DNA from: Plantactinospora soyae
Lineage (GTDB): Bacteria; Actinomycetota; Actinomycetes; Mycobacteriales; Micromonosporaceae
Assembly (NCBI RefSeq): GCF_014874095.1
Contig: NZ_JADBEB010000001.1
Span: 6,076,001-6,140,000 of the forward strand
Length of the DNA: 64,000 nt
Direction of reading: 5' to 3'
The notes beneath the pieces are model-generated. The model was not told where the DNA came from. It saw only the letters and a list, made by a program, of their open reading frames with translations, and did not search any database. This document shows positions 10,591 through 20,153 of this stretch, one piece after another. The first letter of the stretch is position 1, and the number at the start of each line of letters is the position of its first letter. The translations under genes and the position numbers were made by a program.

Positions 10591-12030
10591 GTGACACGTG
10601 CGGCGTCGGGGGAGCCGCCGATCCACTTCTACGCACATCAGGCGCGAGCGGGTGAGGCCGGTGCCCGTGAGGATTTCGAGCAGATGATCGCGCTCCTGGT
10701 CGAGGCAGTACGGGGCGACGCCCGGCTTGTCTTTGCCAACGGTGGCGACTGGGGCATCGACGCCTTGGTCGGCGACCTCAACGGTCGGGTCATGATCTGG
10801 CAGGCGAAGTACTTCCCGCACGGGGTGACTAACAGGCACCGGGGGCAGATCGAAGGTTCGTTCGCCTCGGCAGTGCGCAATGCGTCCGAGCACGGTTACC
10901 GGGTTCAGGAGTGGGTGCTCTGCGTCCCGTCCAGCCTCGACCCCCAAATGAGCCAATGGTGGGACAGTTGGCGGCAGACACAGGCGCGGCTCACCGGCAT
11001 ACGGCTGGTCCTGTGGGACGAGACGGGCCTGCGTAGTCAGTTGATGCGGCCAGCCGCGCGGTATGTTCGGCGCGCCTACTACCACCCCTACCAGGACGCT
11101 GGCGACGAGGACTCCGACCATCCAAAAAGCCCGGAGTCAGTCACGGTCACCTCCGCGTTGCCGCGCCAACCCTTCGACCACACCGCGACCCCCTGGGTCG
11201 GTGGTGACGAACGCCGGATCGGCGCGCACCGCTACCTGCTGCACGCGGACTCCGTTGAGCAGGTCAGCATCGACCACTCGTGGAACTGGCGGGAGGCGAC
11301 CGCCGACCGCGTCCAGCACGATCCACTTCGAGTCCGGCTCCGCCAACTCCAAGTCGTCCGGGATACGTCGACGGCGCAGCGGCGCCGCGACGAGGTACGC
11401 GCGCAGGGCCACCTGTTGCGCAAACTCGGCGGTAGGGGCGGGCTGCCGTCGCTTGACGATCTCACCGAGGAGGCCGCCGCCACCACGCTGGTCACGGTGC
11501 TGCCTTCCGGGCCTAGCTGGCGACAGGCGTTCGGCCCCACCGATACGCGGCTGGCCCGATTTGCCGCCGCTGGCGTACTCGGCGCGGCGGCCGAGGTCTG
11601 CGCCACCTTAGCGGTGCTGCACGGAGCAGGGACGAGTCACCGGGCGCTCGGTCCCGACAGCATCGTGCTCACCGGACGCACCCGGCGCGCGGCGCTGGTC
11701 GACGGCGGTCTGGCCGTCCTCACGCCGCAGCCGGGCGAGGGAATTCCCGGTTACCGTGCCCCGGAGCAGCACCGGGGTGGCGGATGCGCGACTCCGGTCG
11801 ACATCTACCAGGTGGCGGCACTGGTCTATCACTCGATGACTGGTCATCCGCCGTCGCCGTACGCGACGCCACCGATCCGGGCCAGCCTGCCCGAGTGGTC
11901 CGAACACCTCGACGACCTCCTGCTGCGCTGCCTTGACCCGGACCCGTCCCGCCGCCCCGTCGGGCCACGCGCGCTCGCCGCCGCGTTCCGCGAGGGACGT
12001 CGACTGCTCTCCCAGGGAGATACCCGTTGA
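10591..12030 (+). CDS. restriction-endonuclease-like domain fused to a pseudokinase
   Basis: A 479-residue fusion. Residues 1-150 look like a PD-(D/E)xK nuclease: GGDWGIDALVG (Asp about 56) followed by MIWQAKYF (QxK about 71), with an upstream Glu in the first helix, as in Mrr-like enzymes. Residues 280-475 resemble a Ser/Thr kinase C-lobe, but the catalytic HRD reads HRA (about 349) and DFG reads DGG (about 370). The APEQ motif and a C-terminal arginine near SRRP are kept. I see no glycine loop, so this is probably a pseudokinase used as sensor or scaffold. The stop overlaps the TTG start of the helicase gene, so the two are translationally coupled. The nuclease is a prediction from motif order only. 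Confidence 0.65.
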   Translation: MTRAASGEPPIHFYAHQARAGEAGAREDFEQMIALLVEAVRGDARLVFANGGDWGIDALVGDLNGRVMIWQAKYFPHGVTNRHRGQIEGSFASAVRNASEHGYRVQEWVLCVPSSLDPQMSQWWDSWRQTQARLTGIRLVLWDETGLRSQLMRPAARYVRRAYYHPYQDAGDEDSDHPKSPESVTVTSALPRQPFDHTATPWVGGDERRIGAHRYLLHADSVEQVSIDHSWNWREATADRVQHDPLRVRLRQLQVVRDTSTAQRRRDEVRAQGHLLRKLGGRGGLPSLDDLTEEAAATTLVTVLPSGPSWRQAFGPTDTRLARFAAAGVLGAAAEVCATLAVLHGAGTSHRALGPDSIVLTGRTRRAALVDGGLAVLTPQPGEGIPGYRAPEQHRGGGCATPVDIYQVAALVYHSMTGHPPSPYATPPIRASLPEWSEHLDDLLLRCLDPDPSRRPVGPRALAAAFREGRRLLSQGDTR

Positions 12031-14951
12031 CCATCGCGTATCTGCTTCTGCCCGGCCCGGTCGCGGTCGTACCGTCCGGGAAGGCCATCGACCAACTCGC
12101 ACAGGCCGGCCTCCGTGATCCGTCCGCGCTGATCAACGAGTTCGGCAGCCTGGCCTCGTTCAACGCGCTGCCGGCTCGGGTCGAGCCGGACCGGTCCAGG
12201 CTGGTCGTCTACGGCAAACGTTGGGCGGCCTGGCTCTATCCCAGCGACCACGGTGACGCGTATCGACTCGGTCACGTCTCACCGCTTTCCTTCAAGGACC
12301 AGGAACGGCTCCTCAAGGGGGCGCTGGTGCTTGGGGGTACGGCCGGCTGGTGGGCCTATCACCACGTCCGTGACGTTCCCCAGCGGTTGTCGTCACACTG
12401 GCCCCTGCTCTGTCGTGCCTGGGCGAATCTCGGCGTCACGCGTTCGGAGGTGACGCCCACGATGCCCGTGCACCACATCGAGTACCTCGATCTGCTCACC
12501 GATGTCGTCGAGGCGACCCGGGACATCGAGATCGCCCGACAACGCCAAGCCCCGGCCCTGCCGTACCGCAGGCTCGACAGCACCCGTGAGGAGCGGCACT
12601 CCGCCCGTGGCGTCTACACCTTCCAACTGCTTCGTAACGCCACGGTGGGCAGAGGTGCGCAGGTCTTCCTGACCGATCAGCCTGACCTGCGGGGGAGGGT
12701 GCTACGGGTCGAGGACCACGAGGTAACCGTGCGGTTCGACAACACGGTGGACTACGCCCGGATACCTAAGCAGGGTGCGTTGCAGGTGCTGCCCAGCGAC
12801 CGGGTCTACCGCGCGCAACTTGACGCGGTGGAGGTTCTTCGGGAACGGTGTGCCGCCCAGCCCCACCTGCTCACCCAGTTGGTCGACCACCGTGTGGCGC
12901 CGTACCGGCCGGACACCGGCGCCCAGCCGCGCGAGATGCTCGACCCGGCGCAGTTACACGCCTTCCGCGCCGCCCTGACCGTGCCCGACCTGCTGTTGGT
13001 ACTTGGCCCGCCCGGTACCGGAAAGACCCGTGCCATCACCGAGATCGCCGCCGCCAGCGCCGGACGTGGGCAGCGAGTACTGGTCACCTCGCACACCAAC
13101 CGTGCGGTGGACAACGTACTCGAACGACTACCGCCGGACGTCCGGGCGGTCCGGGTCGGCAACGAGGATGCGATGACCGCGCACGCGCGCGGGTTCATGG
13201 TGGAGACGCAGGTCGAGGCCCTGCGGCAGGAGATCCTGGCCGCGACCGAGGGCGCGGCGTCCCGGCTGGCTCCCTTCGTCGGTGTCGAGGACCAGGCTGG
13301 GCGGTGGCTGGATTACCTGGCTGCCCGACTCGCCGAGGCCCGACTCGCGGACGGGGACGTCCGGGCCCGCGCGACCGAGTTGGCCGCTGCGGTCGAGCGG
13401 GCCGCCGCACCGGTCGCCGCACAGCTCGCCGCCGCCGACCGGGGGGTACGGGAATCACGCGCGAGTCTGGCGCCGCTCGCCGAGAATCACCGCAACCACG
13501 AGGTGCGCGCCGAGGCGGCGAGGCGGCGGGCCGCCTCGGGGATGCTGGCGTTCTTCTTCCGTTGGCTCGCCGACCGCCGGGAACGGCGTCTCGCCGCGAG
13601 CTTTCAGCAGCTCAGCGCAGCGCAGACGGCGATGCGACTGGCCGAGGAGTCGTACGGTGCTGTTCGTGCCCGAGCCGACGCCCTGATCGCGGCCGACCCT
13701 GCAGTCAGAGCGGTCACCAGCGCTCGCGACAGTGCTTGCCAGGTCCGTGAAAAGGTGCTGGGCGAGGCCGCGCGGGCGGTGGAGAAGACGCGCGAGGTGC
13801 TCCGTCCGGCGGTCACCGTGCCAGTCGGGGTGCCGGACGACCTAGCCGGCTGGACACGGCTGGAGCAGGAGCTGACCTCGGCGGCGACCCTGGCCCGCCT
13901 CCGGGCCGGGCTGCTCACTCAATGGCGTGACCAGGTGGCTGTAGCCGAGCAGGATTTGCATCGAGAACTGGTGCGGTACGCCGATGTGGTGGCCGCCACC
14001 TGTATCGGTACCGCCACCACCGCCCTCCTGGCCGAGCTGGAATTCGATGTGGCGATCGTCGACGAGGCCGGGCAGATCTCCACGCCGAATTTGTTGGTGC
14101 CGTTGGTTCGGGCACGCCGAGCGGTGTTGGTCGGCGACCACAATCAGCTGCCGCCCTTCCTCGACGACGAGGTACGCGACTGGGCCGACAACCTCGCCAC
14201 CGATGTGCCTCCCGCAGTCGCGACACTAATCGGTGACGTGCTGCGACGCAGCGCCTTCGAGAGGCTCTATCCCAGCTTGGGCGACACCAACCGGGTCATG
14301 TTGCGGGTGCAGCGGCGTATGCCGGCGGAGCTGGCCCAGTTCGTGTCGGCAGCCTTCTATCAGGGACTACTGGAAACCGAGCATCCCGGAGGTCCACCGG
14401 ATCCGGTGTTCCGCGCGCCGCTGGCGATGATCGACACGTCGGACCAGCCGGCGACGCGGCGGCGGGAACAACCCGATCGCTCGGCGGATGGGTTGGGGCG
14501 GCCCGGCTACGTGAACGAGCTGGAGGCCAGATTGATCGTCCAGTTTCTGGGCCGGTACGCCACTCGGTACGCCGACTGGGCGGTCATCGTCCCGTACCGG
14601 GCACAGGCCGAGTTGATCACCCAGCTGCTCACGAAGGAACTGGGTGATACCGGGGTGGTCGACAACGTGGGCACCGTCGATTCGTTTCAGGGCGGTGAGC
14701 GGGACCTGATCGTCTACGGGTTCACCCGCAGCAACCACCGGGGCGAGATCGGGTTCCTCAGCGAACTCCGACGCCTCAACGTGGCGATCACCCGGCCCCG
14801 GCGTCAACTGGTTCTGGTGGGCGACACGGCGACATTGCGTACCGCGCGCGATCCGGGTTTCGCCGCGTTGATCCAATCGTTGACCGACCACCTCGACGCG
14901 GTGGGCGACCGCCGGCCCTCCCGGGAAATTGAGTCGGTGCTCGGTGCCTGA
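12027..14951 (+). CDS. UPF1-like superfamily 1 helicase (AAA_11/AAA_12 type)
   Basis: A 974-residue SF1 helicase of the COG1112/UPF1-like group. Walker A GPPGTGKT is near residue 326, motif II DEAG (VDEAGQIS) near 677, then VGDHNQLPP (motif III), a QRRMP segment, TVDSFQGGE (motif V) and LNVAITRPR (motif VI). A long helical insertion lies between the Walker A block and motif II, as in Dna2/UPF1 relatives. The N-terminal 300 residues are family-specific and unrecognised. The TTG start overlaps the stop of the nuclease-pseudokinase gene. Helicases of this class drive several antiphage systems; in Mokosh type I one is fused to a kinase-like domain. Here the kinase-like domain is a separate gene and bears a nuclease. 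Confidence 0.85.
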   Translation: MTIAYLLLPGPVAVVPSGKAIDQLAQAGLRDPSALINEFGSLASFNALPARVEPDRSRLVVYGKRWAAWLYPSDHGDAYRLGHVSPLSFKDQERLLKGALVLGGTAGWWAYHHVRDVPQRLSSHWPLLCRAWANLGVTRSEVTPTMPVHHIEYLDLLTDVVEATRDIEIARQRQAPALPYRRLDSTREERHSARGVYTFQLLRNATVGRGAQVFLTDQPDLRGRVLRVEDHEVTVRFDNTVDYARIPKQGALQVLPSDRVYRAQLDAVEVLRERCAAQPHLLTQLVDHRVAPYRPDTGAQPREMLDPAQLHAFRAALTVPDLLLVLGPPGTGKTRAITEIAAASAGRGQRVLVTSHTNRAVDNVLERLPPDVRAVRVGNEDAMTAHARGFMVETQVEALRQEILAATEGAASRLAPFVGVEDQAGRWLDYLAARLAEARLADGDVRARATELAAAVERAAAPVAAQLAAADRGVRESRASLAPLAENHRNHEVRAEAARRRAASGMLAFFFRWLADRRERRLAASFQQLSAAQTAMRLAEESYGAVRARADALIAADPAVRAVTSARDSACQVREKVLGEAARAVEKTREVLRPAVTVPVGVPDDLAGWTRLEQELTSAATLARLRAGLLTQWRDQVAVAEQDLHRELVRYADVVAATCIGTATTALLAELEFDVAIVDEAGQISTPNLLVPLVRARRAVLVGDHNQLPPFLDDEVRDWADNLATDVPPAVATLIGDVLRRSAFERLYPSLGDTNRVMLRVQRRMPAELAQFVSAAFYQGLLETEHPGGPPDPVFRAPLAMIDTSDQPATRRREQPDRSADGLGRPGYVNELEARLIVQFLGRYATRYADWAVIVPYRAQAELITQLLTKELGDTGVVDNVGTVDSFQGGERDLIVYGFTRSNHRGEIGFLSELRRLNVAITRPRRQLVLVGDTATLRTARDPGFAALIQSLTDHLDAVGDRRPSREIESVLGA

Positions 14952-14999
14952 CGGAACGGCGTCTGCAGTGCTGATCAGCCCGGAGAGCAGGTTGTTGCC

Positions 15000-16163
15000 A
15001 TGAGCCGGATCATCTATCCCGCCCGGCGAGCCGTCGAGCACGCGGTCACCGTGCCAGGTGTGCGTCCGTTGCGGCTCTTCCCGGTGCTGTGGCCACTGTG
15101 GCAGGTCGAGACGACCGCACAGGTCTACGACGAGCAGCCGTACGAGTTGCTGGATCGCTTCTTGGTGCGGGGCGTTCTGGAGGCTGGGCTGACCCGGTCG
15201 GTGGACTTGACCGCGTTCTACGGCCTGCCGCATTCGCTGGTGGAACGCTGCCTGACGTTTCTCACCCTCATCGGACACGTCCGCCAAGGCGAGGGGTTGG
15301 TCACGCTTACCCCGCTCGGGGAGAGTTCCGCCCGAGCCGGCATCCGCTACGTTCCGAAGGAAAGCCGTCAGCAGCTTCTCGTCGAACGCTTCACCGCCCG
15401 GCCACTTCCACGCAGCCACTACCGGGGTTCGCTGACTTTGCTCCCGACCCCAGACGTGCCGGCCGAGCAGGTCAGCGACGGATCGCGCTTCGTCCCGCTC
15501 TTCTCTCCCTGGGCCTTCCGGCCTGAGATCGTCACGCAGCTTGGGGAGCGTCCCGATCGATTCGACTTCAATCTGCCCAAGCAACTGCGGGATCTGCGCG
15601 TGCTCGGGGAACAGGACGCCTACCTGCCGGCGTACCTCATCGAAAGCGCCGATGGCCGGTTGCTGGCGTACAGCGGGGTGGCCGGGGAGCGAGACACTTT
15701 TCTGGAGTCCGTGTGTGATCGGGTGCCAATGATCAAGCAACTGATCGCCGCCGAGCCGTCGCAGGATCCGCGAGAAATCTGGACCAGTTGGCTCGCCGAC
15801 GGCAAACGAAAGGGCACTCTGCGGTACCTCCCCAGCGGCGTCTGGCGGGCAACGCTCGTCGCGGAGAGTTTCGGTGGCACCCCAAAGCTGCCGCTCAACC
15901 GAATCGGGTCATACCAGTTGCGCAAGCGGCACTTCATACAAGTCTGGACCGACGATACGAAACTACGGCGGCAAGCCGCCATGCAACGGGCTTTGGCCAT
16001 GACGCAACTCCGCGAGGTCCGTACCCGAGCCGACCTCACTAACCGAATGAGGGCAGTGGCCGAACAACTTGAGGTGACCGTACCCACTTTCGACGAATTA
16101 CGCCGGTACGCGAAGAGAGAACAGTTGCACGCGTACCTCCTCCACTTCGATGCACTGGAGTAG
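15000..16163 (+). CDS. unknown protein with N-terminal winged-helix-like region, third gene of nuclease-helicase operon
   Basis: A 387-residue protein starting 48 nt after the helicase stop. Residues 45-105 (LLDRFLVRGVLEAGLTR, then a helix pair and a LVTLTPLGE wing) read as a winged-helix domain. The middle and C-terminal parts are mixed alpha/beta with many basic residues and match nothing I recognise. They lack the HxK(x4)D pair expected of a phospholipase D nuclease, which distinguishes it from MkoB of Mokosh. The tight spacing implies a role with the two upstream genes, perhaps DNA recognition or regulation. The function is unknown. Confidence 0.6.
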   Translation: MSRIIYPARRAVEHAVTVPGVRPLRLFPVLWPLWQVETTAQVYDEQPYELLDRFLVRGVLEAGLTRSVDLTAFYGLPHSLVERCLTFLTLIGHVRQGEGLVTLTPLGESSARAGIRYVPKESRQQLLVERFTARPLPRSHYRGSLTLLPTPDVPAEQVSDGSRFVPLFSPWAFRPEIVTQLGERPDRFDFNLPKQLRDLRVLGEQDAYLPAYLIESADGRLLAYSGVAGERDTFLESVCDRVPMIKQLIAAEPSQDPREIWTSWLADGKRKGTLRYLPSGVWRATLVAESFGGTPKLPLNRIGSYQLRKRHFIQVWTDDTKLRRQAAMQRALAMTQLREVRTRADLTNRMRAVAEQLEVTVPTFDELRRYAKREQLHAYLLHFDALE

Positions 16164-16248
16164 TGGCGCTTCGGACCGGCGCAGATGTGGTCTAGGAGAG
16201 CGGCCCGCTGCGGCTCGAGTGGTGCACCGACTCTGGGATGTGCCGCGT

Positions 16249-16575
16249 CTACTGGCTCTCCTCATCGAGCAGTGGTTCAAGTTGCCGAAGCAGGGTGGCT
16301 CGGTTGACGTTGGGCGGTAGCTCGATCCGCAGGCTGATGTTTGCCCCCTCGACCGTCAGCACCGCCGGCTTCTGATGGTTGCGAAGGCGCCAGTTGCGTA
16401 TCGAGGAGGCCAGCGCCCCCGCCTGCGGCTGCAGGGTGGCCAGGGTGGCGAGGTTCGCCAGCACGGCGATCCCCTCGATCGCCACGGTGATGCCACCGCC
16501 GTCGCGAACCCCCTCATAGGGCAGGTCGAGTTCCTCGATCACTTCCGGTGGTAGCAGTAGCTTGACGCTCGTCAC
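16249..16575 (-). CDS. small protein resembling effector-associated constant component (EACC1)
   Basis: A 108-residue protein. A hydrophobic helical centre (AVLANLATLATL) is followed by a WRLRN turn and a beta-rich C-terminus, LTVEGANISLRIELPP. This is the layout of EACC1 proteins, which accompany variable effectors in actinobacterial conflict systems. The GTG start overlaps the TGA of the upstream EAL gene (GTGA), showing coupling. The call rests on overall pattern, not on a catalytic motif; a small membrane-associated protein of unknown type is the alternative. Confidence 0.4.
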   Translation of the reverse strand: MTSVKLLLPPEVIEELDLPYEGVRDGGGITVAIEGIAVLANLATLATLQPQAGALASSIRNWRLRNHQKPAVLTVEGANISLRIELPPNVNRATLLRQLEPLLDEESQ

Positions 16576-18170
16576 TTTGTCCCTCTCACGAGTGATGCGA
16601 TCCGCTCCTGGACCGCTGGCTCAAGTTCGCGCAGCGTGGTCGAGGCGACCGCACCGCTGAAGTAGCCCTGCATGTGATGAATGCCCAACTGGAAAATCTC
16701 GTACAGACTGACCGGCGCGTCATCGTCGAAACCCTCGACGATGACCGTCCTTGGTTGCCCGGTCTGACCCTGGTCGCTCGCGTAGCGAGCGACGCGCGCC
16801 ACGAGCGCGAGTTCCTCCAACGCCATGGGATGGTGCAGGATCGCCCGATCGACCTTGATCTGGGTGAGCGGCAACTCGGCCATACGTGCCAGCGATGCGT
16901 AGCCAACTCCGAAGTCGTCGACCGCGAAGCTGATACGCAGCTCTCTCGCGAGCGTGGTGAGCCGGTTGTGGAAGTAGACCAGGGGCTCCTGCGGCCATCG
17001 CTCGCCCGGCTCAGGTGTGATCGGGTCCTGCTCCGAGATCTCCAGTGTCAGGGTTCGAGGATGCAACCCTGCCTCGGCAAGCGCCTTGCTCACCTGACCG
17101 AGGTACGCGTCGCTGAGCAGTGAGCGGACCGCCACGTTGACCGACAACGGCTTGGTTCCCTGCCATCCGGAGGCTGCGTCCGCTTCGGCGTAGGAGTGAA
17201 TTGCTTTGGCTACGAGGATGGCATCGCGTTCGACGACGAAACGGTCGCCCCAGTCGTGGGCCATCCGTAGCGCGGACCAGGGAGCGCGCAGTTCACCGTC
17301 GTTGCGGCGGGCCAACGCCTCGAAGCTCTGGACGCTCACGCCGGTCGCGCGCTGGTCCAGCTCGACGACCGGTTGAAACACCATGATCATCGAGCCGATC
17401 AGCTGTTGGTAGAGACTGAAGGCGTCGTCGTACAGCTTGAGTGGTAGTCGGCCGAAGGAGGTGCGCAGGGCGGTCAGGACGGTCATCTCCGACTGCATGG
17501 GATCGGCCGCCGGGTCGGATTCCCAGACGGCTCGAAGCATGACGGCAAGCGGTTCACCCATATCCAGCTGGGCAAGTGCTGGGTCGACCACGGCAAGAGT
17601 GAGAGTACGGTCACCCGCGAACGAGAGAGGCACGCAGAGCATCTGGCGGCTGACCGCGTGCGACACAACGTATCCCGGTGTCGCCCTCGGATGCTTCGCC
17701 GCGTCGACGGCTGCGAGTTCGAGCATCGGCGACAGTGCGTCCTTGTCGAACCGGGCCGTTCTGTTCACTACGCCGAAGCTGCTGCCAGCGAACTCCACGA
17801 CCGCGGCCGATTCCGCGTCGAGCGCGTGCCGGATGAGTTCGACGCGTCCGTCGTGTTCGCCCTGATGAGACTGGTGCGCTGAACGCATGTCCGCACGGAA
17901 CATCCGACCCAGTAGCTGCCGGATCGAGCTCGTCTGGTCCTCGAGTGGGTTGAGGCAGGGGCGTGTGATGCCGGGGTTCGCCGGGCTGTTGAGTGCTTGG
18001 CGGTCGTGCCGGGACATGGGCGGTTGGGTCAGCACCGTGGTGGCCCCGTAAACGTGCGCCGTGTGCACTGGTGGCGGATCCATACCCTGCTCGGCGACGA
18101 ACGTCGCCATCTGCGCAAATGACACCCGTCCGGACTCGTCGCCCGCCCTGCCCCGCAACGCCCGCAACAC
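16572..18170 (-). CDS. EAL-domain protein (c-di-GMP phosphodiesterase-like)
   Basis: Up to 532 residues. The C-terminal 260 form an EAL domain with recognisable catalytic elements: FEAL, an Asn in NVAV, LEISE, the DDFGVGY acidic pair, IKVD, VEGF and MQGY. The phosphodiesterase may therefore be active, lowering c-di-GMP. The middle region looks GAF-like. The start is unsure: the first 50 residues run antisense to the integrase remnant beginning near 18150, so an internal start such as the ATG at 18017 is more credible. The gene is coupled by a 4-nt overlap to the EACC1-like gene, an odd partner for a housekeeping c-di-GMP enzyme. Confidence 0.75.
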   Translation of the reverse strand: MLRALRGRAGDESGRVSFAQMATFVAEQGMDPPPVHTAHVYGATTVLTQPPMSRHDRQALNSPANPGITRPCLNPLEDQTSSIRQLLGRMFRADMRSAHQSHQGEHDGRVELIRHALDAESAAVVEFAGSSFGVVNRTARFDKDALSPMLELAAVDAAKHPRATPGYVVSHAVSRQMLCVPLSFAGDRTLTLAVVDPALAQLDMGEPLAVMLRAVWESDPAADPMQSEMTVLTALRTSFGRLPLKLYDDAFSLYQQLIGSMIMVFQPVVELDQRATGVSVQSFEALARRNDGELRAPWSALRMAHDWGDRFVVERDAILVAKAIHSYAEADAASGWQGTKPLSVNVAVRSLLSDAYLGQVSKALAEAGLHPRTLTLEISEQDPITPEPGERWPQEPLVYFHNRLTTLARELRISFAVDDFGVGYASLARMAELPLTQIKVDRAILHHPMALEELALVARVARYASDQGQTGQPRTVIVEGFDDDAPVSLYEIFQLGIHHMQGYFSGAVASTTLRELEPAVQERIASLVRGTK

Positions 18171-18885
18171 ATGGCATCGCCCGTACCCTCAACCACTTGG
18201 GCGTGCCGTCACCATCGCAGTGCGATCGCAAGCGCAACCGGCAGCGGGCAGCAGAAGGATGGACGGTGCGGACGGTCGCGGAGATCCTTGCCAACCCCCG
18301 CTACACCGGACGGCAGGTATGGAACCGGCAGTACACCGACCACCAGGAAACCGAGCCGGGGGACCGGCGCACCAGCCGAGGATCGGTACGCCGCTGGAAT
18401 CCACGAGACCAGTGGATACTGTCCGCCCGGTTCGTGCACGCGCCGCTGGTTAGCGAGGCGGACTTTGTCAAGGCTCAAACGGTGAACGCGGTCCCCGCGC
18501 CGGAGGACGGCCAGCCGCGCCGGTACCTGCTCACCGGACTGGTCATTTGCCGAGCCTGCGGCCGACGAGCCGACGCGCACTGGGTACACGGAGGCCCGGA
18601 TACCGGTGCCGACATGGCCGCACCAGCGCCAGCCCGCCCCTACCCGGCCGGCCCAAGCCGCTGTACCTACGCGAAGACCTGCTCCTCGCTCACATCGCAC
18701 GGCAACTCGACGGCCGCACGACCGAAGCCCGCGACGACGCGCGAGCTACCGCCGCGTACCTGCGGGCGAACCAGATCACCATCACCTGCGACGCCGACAC
18801 CATCACACTCGGTCGGCAGCCACCGCCGGCACGATTTCCACGTCAGAAGCAACGACCCCCACCCGAACCGCTCGAAACATGAACG
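18150..18885 (+). pseudogene. large serine recombinase/integrase remnant
   Basis: The conserved recombinase segment is readable: ARTLNHLGVPSP, GWTVRTVAEILANPRYTG and RQVWNRQY, then the zinc-ribbon CRACGRR near 18550. The N-terminal resolvase catalytic domain is missing. Around 18600 the frame shifts by one base: the second half of the zinc ribbon (YRCRHGRTSASPP) and the helix LYLREDLLLAHI continue in another frame. It is a decayed integrase, probably left from an integrative element that bounds the defence island. Confidence 0.75.
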
Positions 18886-19014
18886 GCTTGGTGGGGGTTA
18901 ACGTGTCCGAGGGGTGATCGATACCGCAACCCCACATGCGGGTCCCGCCGATTCTGGGATCATCTTCGGTCGATAGCGATGGGCAGATGCAATCTGCGCA
19001 CGCGGAGTAGGTGA

Positions 19015-19473
19015 TTAGCTGACGCGGCCTCCACGCCGATCTGGGACTGCTTGGTCGGCGAGGGGTCCGTCGTCGAGGCGGGCCGGATGAAGATGTGTCC
19101 GGGTAACGTCGCACAGCTGCTCTGTGCCGACAGAGGCGATGAGCCGGGTCTGTGTCACGAGCCCGGCGAAGCGGTAATCGTGGTCGGGCGGGTTGACATG
19201 TTTGGACTGCTGGATGATCTGGAGCAGGACGAGTCCCTCGCGGTCGAGCACGTTGGCGAGGAAGGCTTCGTCGATGAGCAGTCCCCCGTCGGTGCCGGGC
19301 CAGGGCTCGGGATCGAGGTGCAGGAGTTGGTTGTCGCCGGTGATGCCGGCGCCGTCGTCGTGGTGCAGTCCGGAAAACAGGCCGGCGGGCGCGGAGGTGA
19401 GGATGTGGACGTTAAGGGTGGCAGATAGGGAGCAGTCGAGGATGCTGCCTTCCCAGCAGTAGCGTTCGGTCAT
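19015..19473 (-). CDS. hypothetical protein, possibly truncated
   Basis: A 152-residue frame with strongly GC-biased third positions and balanced composition (MTERYCWEGS, LLIDEAFLANVLD, YRFAGLVTQTR), so it looks translated or recently translated. Its 5' end coincides with the truncated left end of the IS5-type remnant on the other strand, so upstream codons may have been lost. I recognise no family. Confidence 0.45.
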   Translation of the reverse strand: MTERYCWEGSILDCSLSATLNVHILTSAPAGLFSGLHHDDGAGITGDNQLLHLDPEPWPGTDGGLLIDEAFLANVLDREGLVLLQIIQQSKHVNPPDHDYRFAGLVTQTRLIASVGTEQLCDVTRTHLHPARLDDGPLADQAVPDRRGGRVS

Positions 19474-19487
19474 GACGATGGCAGGTA

Positions 19488-20153
19488 TCCCCAGCCCTGC
19501 TCGCCCTGGCCCACCTGCGCAACGGCGACACCCTGACCCGCCTGGCCGCCGGATTCGAGATCGGCGTCCCGACGGCCTGGCGTTATGTCCGCGAGGCCAT
19601 CGACCTGCTCGCCGCGACCGCCGACGACGTGGCCACGGCCATGACCAGGATCCGGCTGCTCGCCTACGCAATCCTCGACGGCACCCTGATCCCGATCGAC
19701 CGGGTCGCTAACCAGAAGCCGTACTACTCCGGAAAGCACAAGCGTCACGGAGTGAACGTGCAGGTCATCGCCGACGCGGCCGGGCGTCTCGTCTGGGCCT
19801 CGGCCGCGCTGCCCGGCTCGACGCACGACCTGACCGCCGCCCGCACCCACGGCATTATCGACGCCCTGACCAGCGCCGACGTGATGACCTTCGCGGACAA
19901 GGGCTATCAAGGCGCCCGCGTCAGCGTGCGCACCCCGTTCAAGCGGCGCCGCTTCCGGCTGAAGCTGTCACGCCGGCAAAAAACCGTCAACCGGGCCCAC
20001 GCGAAGATCCGCGCCCGCGGAGAACGAGCGATCGCCACCCTCAAGACCTGGAAAATCCTGGTCAAGCTGCGCTGCTGCCCACGCCGAGCCACCGCGATCG
20101 TCCAAGCCATCCTCGTCCTGCACCACGTCGAAGCCGACCACAACGCAGGATGA
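19488..20153 (+). pseudogene. 5'-truncated IS5-type (DDE_Tnp_4) transposase
   Basis: The frame opens without a start codon in the helix-turn-helix part (LAHLRNGDTLTRLAAGF, TAWRYVREAI) and runs through the DDE core: AILDGTLIPID, SGKHKRHGVNVQ, GSTHDLTAAR, ADKGYQG and the final RGERAIATLKTW. About 60 N-terminal residues and the left end of the element are missing. The catalytic-domain residues appear intact, but with no start and no left inverted repeat it is a dead copy. Confidence 0.8.

Noticed and set aside
10591-16163. Straight Mokosh system
   Set aside because: The helicase type agrees, but the kinase-like domain is on a separate protein fused to a PD-(D/E)xK-like domain and no PLD (HxK) motif is visible in the third protein.
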